A DNA stretch of 64,000 nt, taken from positions 1 through 64,000 of the forward strand of contig PENC01000004.1 in NCBI GenBank assembly GCA_003674045.1, read 5' to 3'. Below are positions 15,960-23,647 of this stretch, in pieces; position 1 is the stretch's first letter; each line of letters begins with the position of its first letter. This DNA is from Streptomyces griseocarneus. Its GTDB lineage: Bacteria > Actinomycetota > Actinomycetes > Streptomycetales > Streptomycetaceae. Position numbers and translations under genes: made by a program. The notes below the pieces were generated by a model that made no database searches, had not been told where the DNA came from, and saw only the letters and a program-made list of their open reading frames with translations.

Positions 15960-16228
15960 GCAAGCGTTTCGCCCTCGAATACAGCCAGCAGGCGTCCCGT
16001 GCTCTGGACGACGTCCTGAAGAACGACCCCGACCGTTTCCGGCAGATCGTGGCCGTCTTACGTACGTTCGCCGACAACCCCTATGCCTCGGGCGCACCGC
16101 GACTCGACCGCAACGGACTTGCCAAACTGCGCCAACGTGGCCTGTTCAAGGCCGAATGCTTCGTCGCGGGAAGTCCCGAGCGAGGTGGCACTGTTACCAC
16201 GATCAAACTGCTGCACATCGCGGGCTGA
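15956..16228 (+). CDS. RelE/ParE-like toxin, TA cassette 1
   Basis: This 90-residue basic protein begins VSKRFALEYSQQASRALDDV and ends GTVTTIKLLHIAG, with KLRQRGLFKAECFVAG between: the RelE/ParE pattern of an N-terminal strand, two helices and C-terminal strands with a final V-x-I-L-x-I. The GTG overlaps the antitoxin stop. A ribosome-dependent nuclease or gyrase poison is inferred from fold only. Confidence 0.68.
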   Translation: MSKRFALEYSQQASRALDDVLKNDPDRFRQIVAVLRTFADNPYASGAPRLDRNGLAKLRQRGLFKAECFVAGSPERGGTVTTIKLLHIAG

Positions 16229-16278
16229 TCTCAGGCGATCCACTTCACGGCGATGGGGTGGACCGTGCCTGGAAAGCC

Positions 16279-16320
16279 GTTGGGCTTGGCGGGGCACCTC
16301 CCGCGCCCGCCAAGCCCAAC
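16279..16320. terminator. Bidirectional terminator, 15-bp stem
   Basis: GTTGGGCTTGGCGGG (16279-16293) pairs perfectly with CCCGCCAAGCCCAAC (16306-16320). It lies between toxin 1 (rightward) and the 34-aa gene (leftward), so it probably terminates both. Confidence 0.8.
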
Positions 16321-16325
16321 CCCCG

Positions 16326-16430
16326 TCAGTCCTCCTCCACCTCTCCGTTCCACGCACGCTTGAGGCGTTCCCACAACCCCAGTCGGCGCTCCGGCTCCGG
16401 CGGCGGGTTCGAGCTGTCCTCGTCGCTCAT
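16326..16430 (-). CDS. Small charged protein (34 aa) with LWERLKRAW helix
   Basis: A strong GAGGGAGC site precedes ATG at 16430. The 34-residue product has an acidic proline-rich front (MSDEDSSNPPPEPERR) and an amphipathic helix LGLWERLKRAWNG followed by an acidic tail. It ends at the 15-bp terminator. The LWER helix recalls the tiny proteins at 8660 and 26852, though overall charge differs. Function unknown. Confidence 0.55.
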   Translation of the reverse strand: MSDEDSSNPPPEPERRLGLWERLKRAWNGEVEED

Positions 16431-16530
16431 GGCGCTCCCTCGATCACAGTTGGCCCGGCCATGATTTCGGGGCCGAAGCACATGCCGGTAGGGAGAACTG
16501 ATGATCGGGCGCGTCCCGGCGGGTGACCAG

Positions 16531-16573
16531 ATGCCGGAGATCACGCGGACATCGCCAGGGCCGGGCTACCGTG
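16531..16573 (+). promoter_or_regulatory. Conserved upstream element of TA-like cassette 2
   Basis: ATGCCGGAGATCACGCG at 16531 matches the element before cassette 1 over about 42 bases and ends in TACCGT at 16567-16572, a good minus-10. Unlike cassette 1, a 30-base leader with GGAG follows before the start codon. Confidence 0.5.
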
Positions 16574-16601
16574 GGAACCCCGCCATCCAAGGAGCAGGCA
16601 C

Positions 16602-16889
16602 GTGCCCAAGACCTTCACGATGCACATGACCGGCGGGACGGTCCAGGTGCCGGCGACCATCACCGGCATCCGCCAGGCCCTCCCCGAGGAACTGCGCGAC
16701 CAGTTCACCACCGAGGCCGAGAACGCCGACGCGGACGATCTGCGGATGCTGCTGATGTCGTGGGCGATGCGTATCCCCACCGGGCACGATCAGGACGAGG
16801 AAGACGCCGTCGCCCGCTTCAAGGCCGGAGACCTCACGGGCGTTGTCTTCGCCGACGAACTCGACGACGCCTACAGGAGTGCTGGTTGA
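16602..16889 (+). CDS. Antitoxin-like protein, TA cassette 2
   Basis: This 95-residue acidic protein starts VPKTFTMHMTGGTVQVPATI and aligns with the cassette 1 antitoxin through VPATI, a Leu-Pro-Glu turn, an ENADADDL block and an A-R-[FL]-K-[AS]-G-D segment near the end. GGAG precedes the GTG. It overlaps the toxin gene by TTGA. Confidence 0.66.
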   Translation: MPKTFTMHMTGGTVQVPATITGIRQALPEELRDQFTTEAENADADDLRMLLMSWAMRIPTGHDQDEEDAVARFKAGDLTGVVFADELDDAYRSAG

Positions 16890-17131
16890 GCGCCTACCGT
16901 GTGGCCTACGCCAACGAGGCCAGGGCAGGCCGTGACGCACTCTCGGCCGAGCACAAGAAACTCTTCGACGCTGGGGTCGACAACGTCGCCCGTGACCCAT
17001 ACGGGTGCGGATCGACCTCGGTGAGCGGAAGCCGCGACCGGCGGGACGCCGCAATCGGCTCGGTCGCGTTCATCCGGTACGAGGTCAGCCCCGCCGTGGT
17101 CACCGTGACCATCCTGCGCGTCATCCACTGA
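16886..17131 (+). CDS. RelE/ParE-like toxin, TA cassette 2
   Basis: A TTG overlapping the antitoxin stop gives an 81-residue protein beginning LSAYRVAYANEARAGRDALS and ending VSPAVVTVTILRVIH. The helix-helix-strand layout and the V-T-I-L-R-V-I-H end fit the RelE/ParE fold. It has diverged strongly from toxin 1 except for overall plan. Confidence 0.66.
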   Translation: MSAYRVAYANEARAGRDALSAEHKKLFDAGVDNVARDPYGCGSTSVSGSRDRRDAAIGSVAFIRYEVSPAVVTVTILRVIH

Positions 17132-17167
17132 GCATGCGCACGCTCACCAGCAGACTGCGGGTGACCG

Positions 17168-17941
17168 TTACAGCTCCTGCGCCGTCGGCCGGAGCAGCAG
17201 CTCATTGACCGCCGCATGCGCCGGTTGCGTGACCATAAAAACAATCGCCCGGGCGATGTCGTCCGCCCGGAGCCAGTCCTCCTCCGGCATGCCGCCCATG
17301 ACCAGTTCACCCATGCCGCCCGCCGTCATCTCCGTTGCCGTCACGCCTGGTTCGACGAGGCCCACGCGAACGTGGCGGCCGGTGACCTCCTGGCGGAGGG
17401 CCTCGCTGAAGGCGACGACCGCGTGCTTGGTGGCCGAGTAGACGCTGTTGCTGCGGCGGGCGACGCGGCCCGCCACCGAGCTAACGTTGACCAGGTCGGC
17501 CACGCCGCGCGGCCCGTTCGCCGCCGCGCTGAGCAGGTGGGGCAGGGCCACCTGCGAGATGTGCAGGACGGCGGTGAGGTTGAGGTCGACCAGCCGCTGC
17601 CACTTGTCCGGGTCGCTCTCCTCCACCGTGCCCCGGGCCATGAAGCCGGCGCCGTTCACCAGGACGTCCAGCCGTCCGAGGCGGCGGGAGACGCCCTCCA
17701 CCGCGCCCCGGGCCTGTTCCGGATCGGTCAGGTCCGCCGTGTGGACGACGCACAGGGCGCCGTTCTCCTTACGAATCGCCGCGGCCAGCTCCTCCAGCCG
17801 TTCCGCACGGCGCGCGACCAGCCCGATCGCCGCGCCCTGCCCGGCCAGGGCGCGGGCCGTGGCCGCGCCGATGCCGCTCGACGCGCCGGTGACCAGTGCC
17901 GCACACCCCGCCAGCGGCCGCTCGTTCGTCTCCACACCCAC
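17168..17941 (-). CDS. Short-chain dehydrogenase/reductase (SDR)
   Basis: This 257-residue protein is a classical SDR, an NAD(P)-dependent oxidoreductase. The cofactor loop is ALVTGASSGIGAATARAL, followed by ARRAERLEEL and a NGAG box. The catalytic Ser-Tyr-Lys triad is in LVNVSSVAGRV and YSATKHAVVAFSEAL. GTG at 17941 or 17935 are both possible starts. It is divergent from the terpene synthase 96 bases away, so it could tailor the terpene, but unlinked SDRs are very common. Confidence 0.9.
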   Translation of the reverse strand: MGVETNERPLAGCAALVTGASSGIGAATARALAGQGAAIGLVARRAERLEELAAAIRKENGALCVVHTADLTDPEQARGAVEGVSRRLGRLDVLVNGAGFMARGTVEESDPDKWQRLVDLNLTAVLHISQVALPHLLSAAANGPRGVADLVNVSSVAGRVARRSNSVYSATKHAVVAFSEALRQEVTGRHVRVGLVEPGVTATEMTAGGMGELVMGGMPEEDWLRADDIARAIVFMVTQPAHAAVNELLLRPTAQEL

Positions 17942-18037
17942 CGCGTACCCCGTTCCGTCACGCCGACCACTCGGCAATCGGATGACCCGCCCCATTCGCG
18001 CCACACGCCGCGCCCTCCGCGTGGCAGGAATGCACGC

Positions 18038-18991
18038 GTGACGACCGCCCCGATCACGACACACCGCCGCCTGGAATTCCCGGCGGCCCCGGCCATCAGC
18101 CCGTACGCGGAGGAGACGCACCACGCGTCCCTGCTGTGGGCGAGCCTGCACGGCATGCTCAACCCGGAGCAGTACGAACGGCTCGACGAGGCCCGTATCG
18201 GCTGGCTCGCGGCCCGTACGTATCCGCACCTTCCCCGCCACTTCCTGCGGCTGCTGTCCGACTGGCACCTGTGGCTGTACGCCATGGACGACGGCTACGT
18301 CGACCGGCCGCCGCCCACGCCCGCGTTCGGGCCAGGACACATGGTGCGGATGGCGGCCCGGCTGTCCCGCATCGCCGCCGATCCGTCGGCCTCCCTGACC
18401 GGCGGGGGCCGGTGCGCGGCGGCCCTGCGCGACGTACGGCGCCGGGTGGGGGCGATGGCCTCGACTGCTCGGACGCAGCGGTGGAGCGAGGCCGTGAGCG
18501 GCTACCTCATGGGCGTCTGCTGGGAGGCCACGAACAACGCGGCGGCCCGGCTTCCGGAGCTGGCCGAGTACACGGCCATGCGCCGCCTGTCGTCCGGCCT
18601 GTGGACCGCGCTGCACCTCATCGACGCGGGCGCGGCCTGCGAACTCCCGGACCGGCAGCTCGCCGACCCCGCGCTCGACGAGCTCGCGGACCTCGCCGCC
18701 AACCTCGTCTGCTGGGACAACGACTACTGCTCGTACGCGAAGGAGACCCGCCGGACCGGTGCCCGGCACAACCTCATCCGCGTCCTGGCCGCGCACCACG
18801 CGTGCGGCGCGGACGAGGCGATGCGGCGGTACGTGGCGCTCCGCGCCGGGCACGTGGCCCGCTTCACCGAACTGGAGGCCGCGCTGGCCGACCGGCTCAC
18901 TCCGGAAGGCGCCCGCTACGTCCAGGCCCTGAAGCACTGGATCCGCGGCCACCTCGACGACTTCTCGCACAGCTCGTCGCACTTCGCGTAG
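18038..18991 (+). CDS. Class I terpene synthase
   Basis: This 317-residue protein shows both metal-binding motifs of bacterial terpene cyclases: the aspartate-rich DDGYVD at about residue 86 and the NSE triad NDYCSYAKE at about residue 228, plus an upstream pyrophosphate-sensor-like Arg region. The length is typical for sesquiterpene or diterpene cyclases acting on FPP or GGPP. The usual C-terminal R-Y pair is represented by ARYVQALKHWIRGH. GTG at 18038 has AGGA nine bases upstream. No prenyl-diphosphate synthase or P450 is adjacent; a product cannot be predicted by eye. Confidence 0.9.
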   Translation: MTTAPITTHRRLEFPAAPAISPYAEETHHASLLWASLHGMLNPEQYERLDEARIGWLAARTYPHLPRHFLRLLSDWHLWLYAMDDGYVDRPPPTPAFGPGHMVRMAARLSRIAADPSASLTGGGRCAAALRDVRRRVGAMASTARTQRWSEAVSGYLMGVCWEATNNAAARLPELAEYTAMRRLSSGLWTALHLIDAGAACELPDRQLADPALDELADLAANLVCWDNDYCSYAKETRRTGARHNLIRVLAAHHACGADEAMRRYVALRAGHVARFTELEAALADRLTPEGARYVQALKHWIRGHLDDFSHSSSHFA

Positions 18992-19026
18992 CCGTAGCCG
19001 TAGCCGTAGCCGTAGCCGTAGCCGTA
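18988..19026 (+). repeat. GTAGCC hexanucleotide microsatellite
   Basis: About 6.5 tandem copies of GTAGCC start within the terpene synthase stop codon. Length changes by six bases would leave the TAG stop in place, so it probably has no coding effect. Confidence 0.85.
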
Positions 19027-19030
19027 AGAG

Positions 19031-19684
19031 CTAACCGGTCTGCGTTCGGCCCGTGCACGCCCCGAACGGCGCCCCCTCGGCCAGGCTCCCCCTGCCGAAC
19101 GCGTCGTTCACGGCCTTCGCGAACTCCGACGCCGCGACGAGCGACACGCTCCCGTCCACGGTGATCTCGGGCGGCGCTTCGGACATCAGCTTCGGGTCGA
19201 GCCGCGCCGGGTCCGGATACCCGAAGACGGCCATACGGGTGCCGGACGGCGTCGTCGGCGTCTTCACCACATACGTGAACCCGTCCAACGGCGCGGTCAG
19301 TCGCGGCTCCGACAGCTCGACGGTGTGCCCCTGCGCGTCGGTGAGCGTGAACCCACCCGTTGCCGCCGCCGTAAGACTCACCGCCTGCGCGAACCGCCCC
19401 GGATCCAGCGACAGCCCCACCGGATCACCCGCGACGTTCAGCGTCCCGGTGACATCCGTCAGCGCGTACGACGAAGGCACCGTCCCCGGCGTCGCGGGCC
19501 GCATCGTCACCCCCGCCTTCTGCCAGGTCACCGTGCACTCGGCGGCACCGCTCGCGATCGGCAGCGACAGCGTGTCGAACGCGAACGCCATCCGCGCCAA
19601 CGCCTGCGCCGCCACGACAGCCCCGACGGCGACCCCGCCCAGCACCACCGCCCTTATCCGGGGCGCCCCAGGTTTTCGCCGCAC
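19031..19684 (-). CDS. Exported or membrane-anchored hypothetical protein
   Basis: The 217-residue product starts VRRKPGAPRIRAVVLGGVAV with a single N-terminal hydrophobic segment and an extracytoplasmic, beta-rich remainder. Two cysteines (AAECTV and FGACTG) may pair. GAGGGGAG precedes the GTG. Segment LSLTAAATGG-type threonine/alanine-rich strands are unfamiliar; family not recognised. Confidence 0.65.
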   Translation of the reverse strand: MRRKPGAPRIRAVVLGGVAVGAVVAAQALARMAFAFDTLSLPIASGAAECTVTWQKAGVTMRPATPGTVPSSYALTDVTGTLNVAGDPVGLSLDPGRFAQAVSLTAAATGGFTLTDAQGHTVELSEPRLTAPLDGFTYVVKTPTTPSGTRMAVFGYPDPARLDPKLMSEAPPEITVDGSVSLVAASEFAKAVNDAFGRGSLAEGAPFGACTGRTQTG

Positions 19685-19885
19685 GGTGGTCTCCCCTCAC
19701 GAGGTAACAGATCCCCTCCACCCTCCGCCGCGCCCCGTCCCCCCGCACCCCCGGTCCGCCGAACGTGCGACCGGAACCGGTGGCGCGTCCGCGTCCCGCT
19801 CTTCGTGATCAAGATCCTGGCGCCCGCACCCCCGCCCCGGTCAGGATGAGGGCCGCACGTACCGCTCGACGAAAGAAGCCGCGGC

Positions 19886-20521
19886 ATGGCCGTCATCCAC
19901 CGCACCACCGCTGTCCCGACCAAAGAGGAGATGCTCACCGCCTGGCTGCCCACCCGGAGCTGGTATCGGGGCAGCGGGAGTCCGGAATTGAAGCGGGTCG
20001 GGGGATTCCGGCTGGACGATCCGGAGGGGGAGGTCGGGATCGAGTTCATGGTGATGACCGACGTCGCGGGGGACGAGCCGGTCGGCTACCTGTTCCCGCT
20101 CACGTATCGCGGTGCGCCGCTGGAAGGGGCCGAGGAGGCGCTCGTCGGGACGATGGAGCACGGTGTGCTCGGTGGCCGGTGGGTGTACGACGGGTGTCAC
20201 GACCCGGTGCTGGTGGCCGAGCTGATCGCGCTGATCGAGGGGCGCGCGCAGGCGCAGGCGCAGAGCATCAGTGACACGCCCGACCACGAGATCGGGCACT
20301 CGTTCGTGGGGACGAAGCCGCTGCCGACGCGCTTCGACGTCGTCGACAGCGAGGGCGGCACGGAGATGGCCGGTCCCGGCGGGTTGACGGTCCGCGTCCA
20401 CCGTGTGCTGCGGCACGGCGACGACGCCTGCCCGGCCGACGCCGTGGGGCATGTCGCGGGCCACTGGTCGCTGCTGGACGGCACCCGTACCCGGGGTGTC
20501 TTCTTCACGCTGCGCGACTGA
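19886..20521 (+). CDS. Maltokinase N-terminal cap-like domain protein
   Basis: This 211-residue protein matches the stand-alone versions of the maltokinase N-terminal cap domain, often labelled '1,4-alpha-glucan branching protein' in Streptomyces. Recognisable blocks are MAVIHRTTAVPTKEEMLTAW, LPTRSWYRGSGSPELKRVGG, VGIEFMVMTD, PLTYRGAPLEGAEEALVG and VLGGRWVYDGCHDPVL. It lacks a kinase domain, so enzymatic activity is unlikely; a carbohydrate-related binding role is inferred. Confidence 0.83.
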   Translation: MAVIHRTTAVPTKEEMLTAWLPTRSWYRGSGSPELKRVGGFRLDDPEGEVGIEFMVMTDVAGDEPVGYLFPLTYRGAPLEGAEEALVGTMEHGVLGGRWVYDGCHDPVLVAELIALIEGRAQAQAQSISDTPDHEIGHSFVGTKPLPTRFDVVDSEGGTEMAGPGGLTVRVHRVLRHGDDACPADAVGHVAGHWSLLDGTRTRGVFFTLRD

Positions 20522-20654
20522 CCTACGGCGTGAAAAGGGGGCGTGCGGCTAAGCGGTGCGCCCCTCAAAGCACCTTGCAGGGACGGGATTCAGCCACGAT
20601 TCTCGAGTGAGACGGCGCACTCGGGGCGCGTCCGTCATCGGGGGAGGCGCGGCC

Positions 20655-21182
20655 ATGGCCAAGAACAAGGTCATCCAAGTGCGGATCGAGGACCGGATTC
20701 TCTGGATAGGCAGCGCGGCCTATCCCGTGCAGAACATAGCCGTCGCGATGACGGCCGAGTACATACCCCGGCGCCTGGCGGCGATCGTGCGCTTCCTCGT
20801 CTCCATGGTGATCCTGCTCGCGGTGCTGGTGCTGCTGGGGAGGACGTACATCACCCACGGATACGCCACCCTGGCACGGCCCGTCGCGCTGGCACTGGTC
20901 GCCCTCTTCGCCTTCCGGATGCTCCGGGTGCTGCTCATGAGGACGCGCTACGTGGTCTACATCGCGACCTCGGGCAATCCCTCCGCCGTGCTCGCCAGCA
21001 CCGACGAGAGGGAAATGCGCGAGATCGTCGACGAGGTCGCCAAGGCGATCAACAATCCCGAGGCCAGGTATCACACCACCGTCAACAACATCCTCGGCGA
21101 CGCGATCGCCGGCGACAAGGTATTCGGCGACAAGTTCAAGGTCTTCGGCGAGAACAACGTGGGAAAGCGGGTGGGCGCGTGA
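20655..21182 (+). CDS. DUF6232-like membrane protein with C-terminal amyloid-like motif
   Basis: From ATG 20655 (strong GGGGAGG) the 175-residue protein has a cytoplasmic N-terminal strand region (IQVRIEDRILWIGSAAYPVQ), two transmembrane segments at about residues 46-68 and 76-94, and a soluble C-terminal domain. The last 25 residues read AIAGDKVFGDKFKVFGENNV followed by GKRVGA. This tail is strikingly like the N-terminus of the overlapping next gene (GDKFNVYGHDNVGK). N-, G- and V-rich repeats of this type resemble bacterial amyloid-signalling or RHIM-like motifs that couple partner proteins. The DUF6232 assignment is by memory of the family. Confidence 0.75.
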   Translation: MAKNKVIQVRIEDRILWIGSAAYPVQNIAVAMTAEYIPRRLAAIVRFLVSMVILLAVLVLLGRTYITHGYATLARPVALALVALFAFRMLRVLLMRTRYVVYIATSGNPSAVLASTDEREMREIVDEVAKAINNPEARYHTTVNNILGDAIAGDKVFGDKFKVFGENNVGKRVGA

Positions 21183-21526
21183 CCGGCAGCGGTGGCGACC
21201 ACGTCGGCGGTGACTACGTCGGCGGCGACAAGTTCAACGTCTACGGGCACGACAACGTGGGAAAGGTCCAGAACCAGTATCAACAGCAGCAGGACCCCCG
21301 GGACGCCCTCGTCGCCGCCGTCACGGCGCTGCGCGGGCGCGTCCCGGACGAGGACCGCCGCATCCTCGACGACGCCCTGCGCGTGGTCAGGGCCGGGCGC
21401 GGCGCGGAGCCGGGGGCCCTGCGCCGGGCCCTGAGGAGCATCGCCGGGGTCGCCGCCGTGGTCGGGGAGATCGGCGCCCCGGTGACCGCGGCGGTACACC
21501 AGGTCGCGGCGCTCTTCAGCTCCTGA
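21179..21526 (+). CDS. Small helical protein with N-terminal matching motif
   Basis: GTG at 21179 overlaps the upstream stop (GTGA). The 115-residue product has GDHVGGDYVGGDKFNVYGHD then NVGKVQNQYQQQQ at its N-terminus, repeating the motif found at the end of the upstream membrane protein. A helical region (DALVAAVTALRGRVPDEDRR) follows and the C-terminus is strongly hydrophobic and small-residue-rich (IAGVAAVVGEIGAPVTAAVH). That layout, motif plus membrane-active-like helix, recalls effectors triggered by amyloid-type contacts. Function is inference only. Confidence 0.7.
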   Translation: MTGSGGDHVGGDYVGGDKFNVYGHDNVGKVQNQYQQQQDPRDALVAAVTALRGRVPDEDRRILDDALRVVRAGRGAEPGALRRALRSIAGVAAVVGEIGAPVTAAVHQVAALFSS

Positions 21527-21556
21527 TCCCCCGGCATCCCCCGGTACCGGCATCGT

Positions 21557-22180
21557 TCACGTCGTCGCCACGCGCGCCGAGATGCCCGCCAGCATCGTCC
21601 CCATCACGTACCGCTGCATCCGCAGCCACCTGGGCCGCTGCTTGAGGAAGCCCGCGATGGAGCCGGCCGATACGGCGATCAGGCCGTTGACGGTGACGGC
21701 GACGGCGATCTGGGTGAGGCCGAGCAGCAGGCTCTGGAGCGGGACGGAGCCCTTGTCCGGGTCGACGAACTGCGGCAGCACCGAGATGTAAAGGATGGCG
21801 ATCTTGGGGTTGAGCAGGTTGGTGACGAGCCCCATGGTGAAGAGCTTGCGCGGCGCGTCCGGCGGCAGCGGCTGCGGGTCGAAGGCCGAGACGCCGCCGG
21901 GCTTGAGCGCCTTCCACGCCAGATAGGCGAGGTAGCCGGCACCGGCCAGCTTCACCGCCGTGTAGACGGCGGGCACGAGGGCGAAGAGGGTCGCGATGCC
22001 CGCGATGGCCGCCAGCAGATAGACGAAGAACCCCACGGCGACCCCCAGCAGGGATATCAGCCCCGCCTTGCGGCCCTGGGTGACCGATCTGGACACCAGA
22101 TACATCATGTTGGGGCCCGGCGTGAGGACCATGCCGAGCGCGACGGCCGCCATGCCGATGAACGCGTGCAGGCTGATCAT
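21557..22180 (-). CDS. LysE-family amino-acid/metabolite exporter
   Basis: This 207-residue membrane protein has six hydrophobic segments and the RhtB/LysE signatures GMVLTPGPNMMYLVSRSVTQ near the N-terminus and GLVTNLLNPKIAILYISVLP in the middle. ATG at 22180 follows AAAGGAA. Members export amino acids or homoserine lactones; substrate not predictable. Confidence 0.9.
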   Translation of the reverse strand: MISLHAFIGMAAVALGMVLTPGPNMMYLVSRSVTQGRKAGLISLLGVAVGFFVYLLAAIAGIATLFALVPAVYTAVKLAGAGYLAYLAWKALKPGGVSAFDPQPLPPDAPRKLFTMGLVTNLLNPKIAILYISVLPQFVDPDKGSVPLQSLLLGLTQIAVAVTVNGLIAVSAGSIAGFLKQRPRWLRMQRYVMGTMLAGISARVATT

Positions 22181-22462
22181 GCGGTTCCTTTCGATCGAGC
22201 GGGTCGGTGCAGACGCCCTGGTCATTCAACCGCAGAGCATTCCAGGGCTAATTGGTCGGCCGTGGCCGGACAGGACTTCACGGCGCAGCTTCACGGACTC
22301 TCTCGTGACGCATTCACTCTCCCCAACTCATGGCATTCCGGGGGTATTTGCGCCCGCCGCGGAAACAATCGCGACCCTGGCCACAGAGCCACAGAGCCAT
22401 ACGCCTCAGCACCCCTGAATGGCATCATGATCACGTGGTGCGGAAACACGAAGGGGGAACGC

Positions 22463-22540
22463 ATGTGCATCAGCCGGAAGCAAAGCAATGAAAACGGGCA
22501 CCTAGTCCGCCGCCGCCTGGCTCACAAGGACCACGCATGA
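22463..22540 (+). CDS. Possible 25-aa leader peptide, coupled to hydrolase
   Basis: ATG at 22463, preceded by AAGGGGGAAC, opens a frame MCISRKQSNENGHLVRRRLA ending KDHA whose stop overlaps the hydrolase start (ATGA). Spacing and overlap suggest translational coupling. The peptide has no known motif and could be fortuitous. Confidence 0.4.
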   Translation: MCISRKQSNENGHLVRRRLAHKDHA

Positions 22541-23256
22541 TCACCGAAAGTGTTCTCCCCAACGGCAAGACCCTGGACGTCCACACCCCGGACGTCTGCA
22601 CACCGCTGACGCCGACGCTCCTGCTCTGGCACGGCGTCGGCCCCGACGAACGGGACGTCCTGCGTCCCGTCGCGCAGGCCGTGGCCGCGGCCGGGGCGGT
22701 CGTTCTCGTACCGGACTGGCGCTCCGACGAACCGGACGGCGGCCGCGCGCACCTGCTCTGTTCCCTGGCCCACGCACGCGAGAGGACCGGAATCGGCCCA
22801 CTCGTCGTCGCGGGCTGGTCGGCGGGCGCGGGCGCGGCGGTGGGCCTGGCGACCCGGCTGACCGCTTCCGGCTCTTCCGGCTCTTCTGGGCAGGGCGGGT
22901 GGCGTCCGTCCGCGGTCGTCGGCATCGCGGGCCGCTACGACGTCCCCGCCCGCACGACGGGCACGGCCCCGCTCGACGACCTGGCGACCCGTACCGCCGA
23001 CCCGCTCCCCGTCCATCTGGTCCACGGCACGGACGACGTCCCCGTCGACATCCGCTGCTCCCGCGAGCTCGCCGCGGCCCTCCACGGCCATGGCTGGCCC
23101 GCGGACCTGAAGGAGCCCGCCTCCGACCACGCCGGCGTCATCATGGGCGCGTACGACCCGACCGTGCAGCGGGTCGTCCCCAGCGGGTCCGCCGCAGCGG
23201 TGGCGGGCGGGGAAGCGACGGTTTCGGCGTTGCTGACGGCGCTGTCGCTGCGCTAG
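22537..23256 (+). CDS. Alpha/beta hydrolase
   Basis: This 239-residue protein has the hydrolase elements LLWHGVGPDERDVLRPVAQA (oxyanion region), the nucleophile elbow GWSAG at about residue 91, an acid residue in VHLVHGTDDVPV and a catalytic histidine in SDHAGVIMG. No signal peptide is present, so it acts in the cytoplasm, probably as an esterase or lipase on a small substrate. The Ser/Gly run SGSSGSSGQGG is a flexible lid loop. Confidence 0.85.
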   Translation: MITESVLPNGKTLDVHTPDVCTPLTPTLLLWHGVGPDERDVLRPVAQAVAAAGAVVLVPDWRSDEPDGGRAHLLCSLAHARERTGIGPLVVAGWSAGAGAAVGLATRLTASGSSGSSGQGGWRPSAVVGIAGRYDVPARTTGTAPLDDLATRTADPLPVHLVHGTDDVPVDIRCSRELAAALHGHGWPADLKEPASDHAGVIMGAYDPTVQRVVPSGSAAAVAGGEATVSALLTALSLR

Positions 23257-23280
23257 CCCACCGGTGCGGGCCGGTGGGGG

Positions 23281-23442
23281 TTGCTCGCGCCGTTCCCCGC
23301 GCCCCTGGGTGGTCTGTGGGCCGGGGGCGGGACCTCCGGCCGGAACCTGAAACGCGGTGCGTGCGGCCGATCCGGGTGAGGAGCCGTGCTTCACGCACCG
23401 TCATTTCAGAACCCGCCCTCCGGCCCCGCCCCCTCCACCGGA
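23281..23442 (-). repeat. Long composite intergenic repeat, copy A
   Basis: This 162-bp element aligns without gaps at both ends to 39301-39462; only the central 35 bases differ substantially. It begins with the repeat core in inverted orientation (CGCCGTTCCCCGCGCCCCTG) and contains imperfect inverted arms: GGGGCGGGACCTCCGG near 23326 and CCTCCGGCCCCGCCCC near 23418. MITE- or REP-like. Confidence 0.8.
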
Positions 23443-23458
23443 GGTCGACCGTGCCCCG

Positions 23459-23541
23459 TCAGGGGCGCGGGGAACTGCGCGACAAGCCCCCACCGACCCG
23501 CAGACGGCCACCGGGGCCAGGGGGCGAAGCCCCCTGTTTTT
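23459..23541 (+). repeat. Dispersed repeat copy with rho-independent-like hairpin
   Basis: The core CAGGGGCGCGGGGAACTGCG and GCCCCCACCGACCCGCAG block is followed by CAGGGGGC-GAA-GCCCCCTG (23518-23536) and TTTTT, an unusually canonical terminator for this genome. Confidence 0.8.
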
Positions 23542-23647
23542 AGGGGCGCGGGGAACTGCGCGACCGGCCACGACGCGACCCGCAGACGCGCGCCGAGCGC
23601 AAGACGCACCCCAGTGGGCACGGGGGTCCGGGGGCGGCAGCCCCCGG
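23541..23647 (+). repeat. Dispersed repeat copy with CCGGGGGC hairpin
   Basis: A second core copy (TAGGGGCGCGGGGAACTGCG) in direct tandem, with the GCGCAAGACGCACCCCAGTG tail and the associated hairpin CCGGGGGC-GGCA-GCCCCCGG at 23628-23647. Confidence 0.8.

Noticed and set aside
17168..18982. Long leftward frame joined to the SDR
   Set aside because: The first 350 codons are antisense to the terpene synthase; SDR similarity begins only at 17941.
18988..19026. GTAGCC repeats as a CRISPR or phase-variation element
   Set aside because: Units are six bases without spacers, and changes of copy number would not alter the reading frame because the stop is at the first unit.
22181..22462. Genes in the gap before the hydrolase leader
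   Set aside because: Short frames lack ribosome-binding sites; base composition is lower in GC, consistent with promoter DNA.
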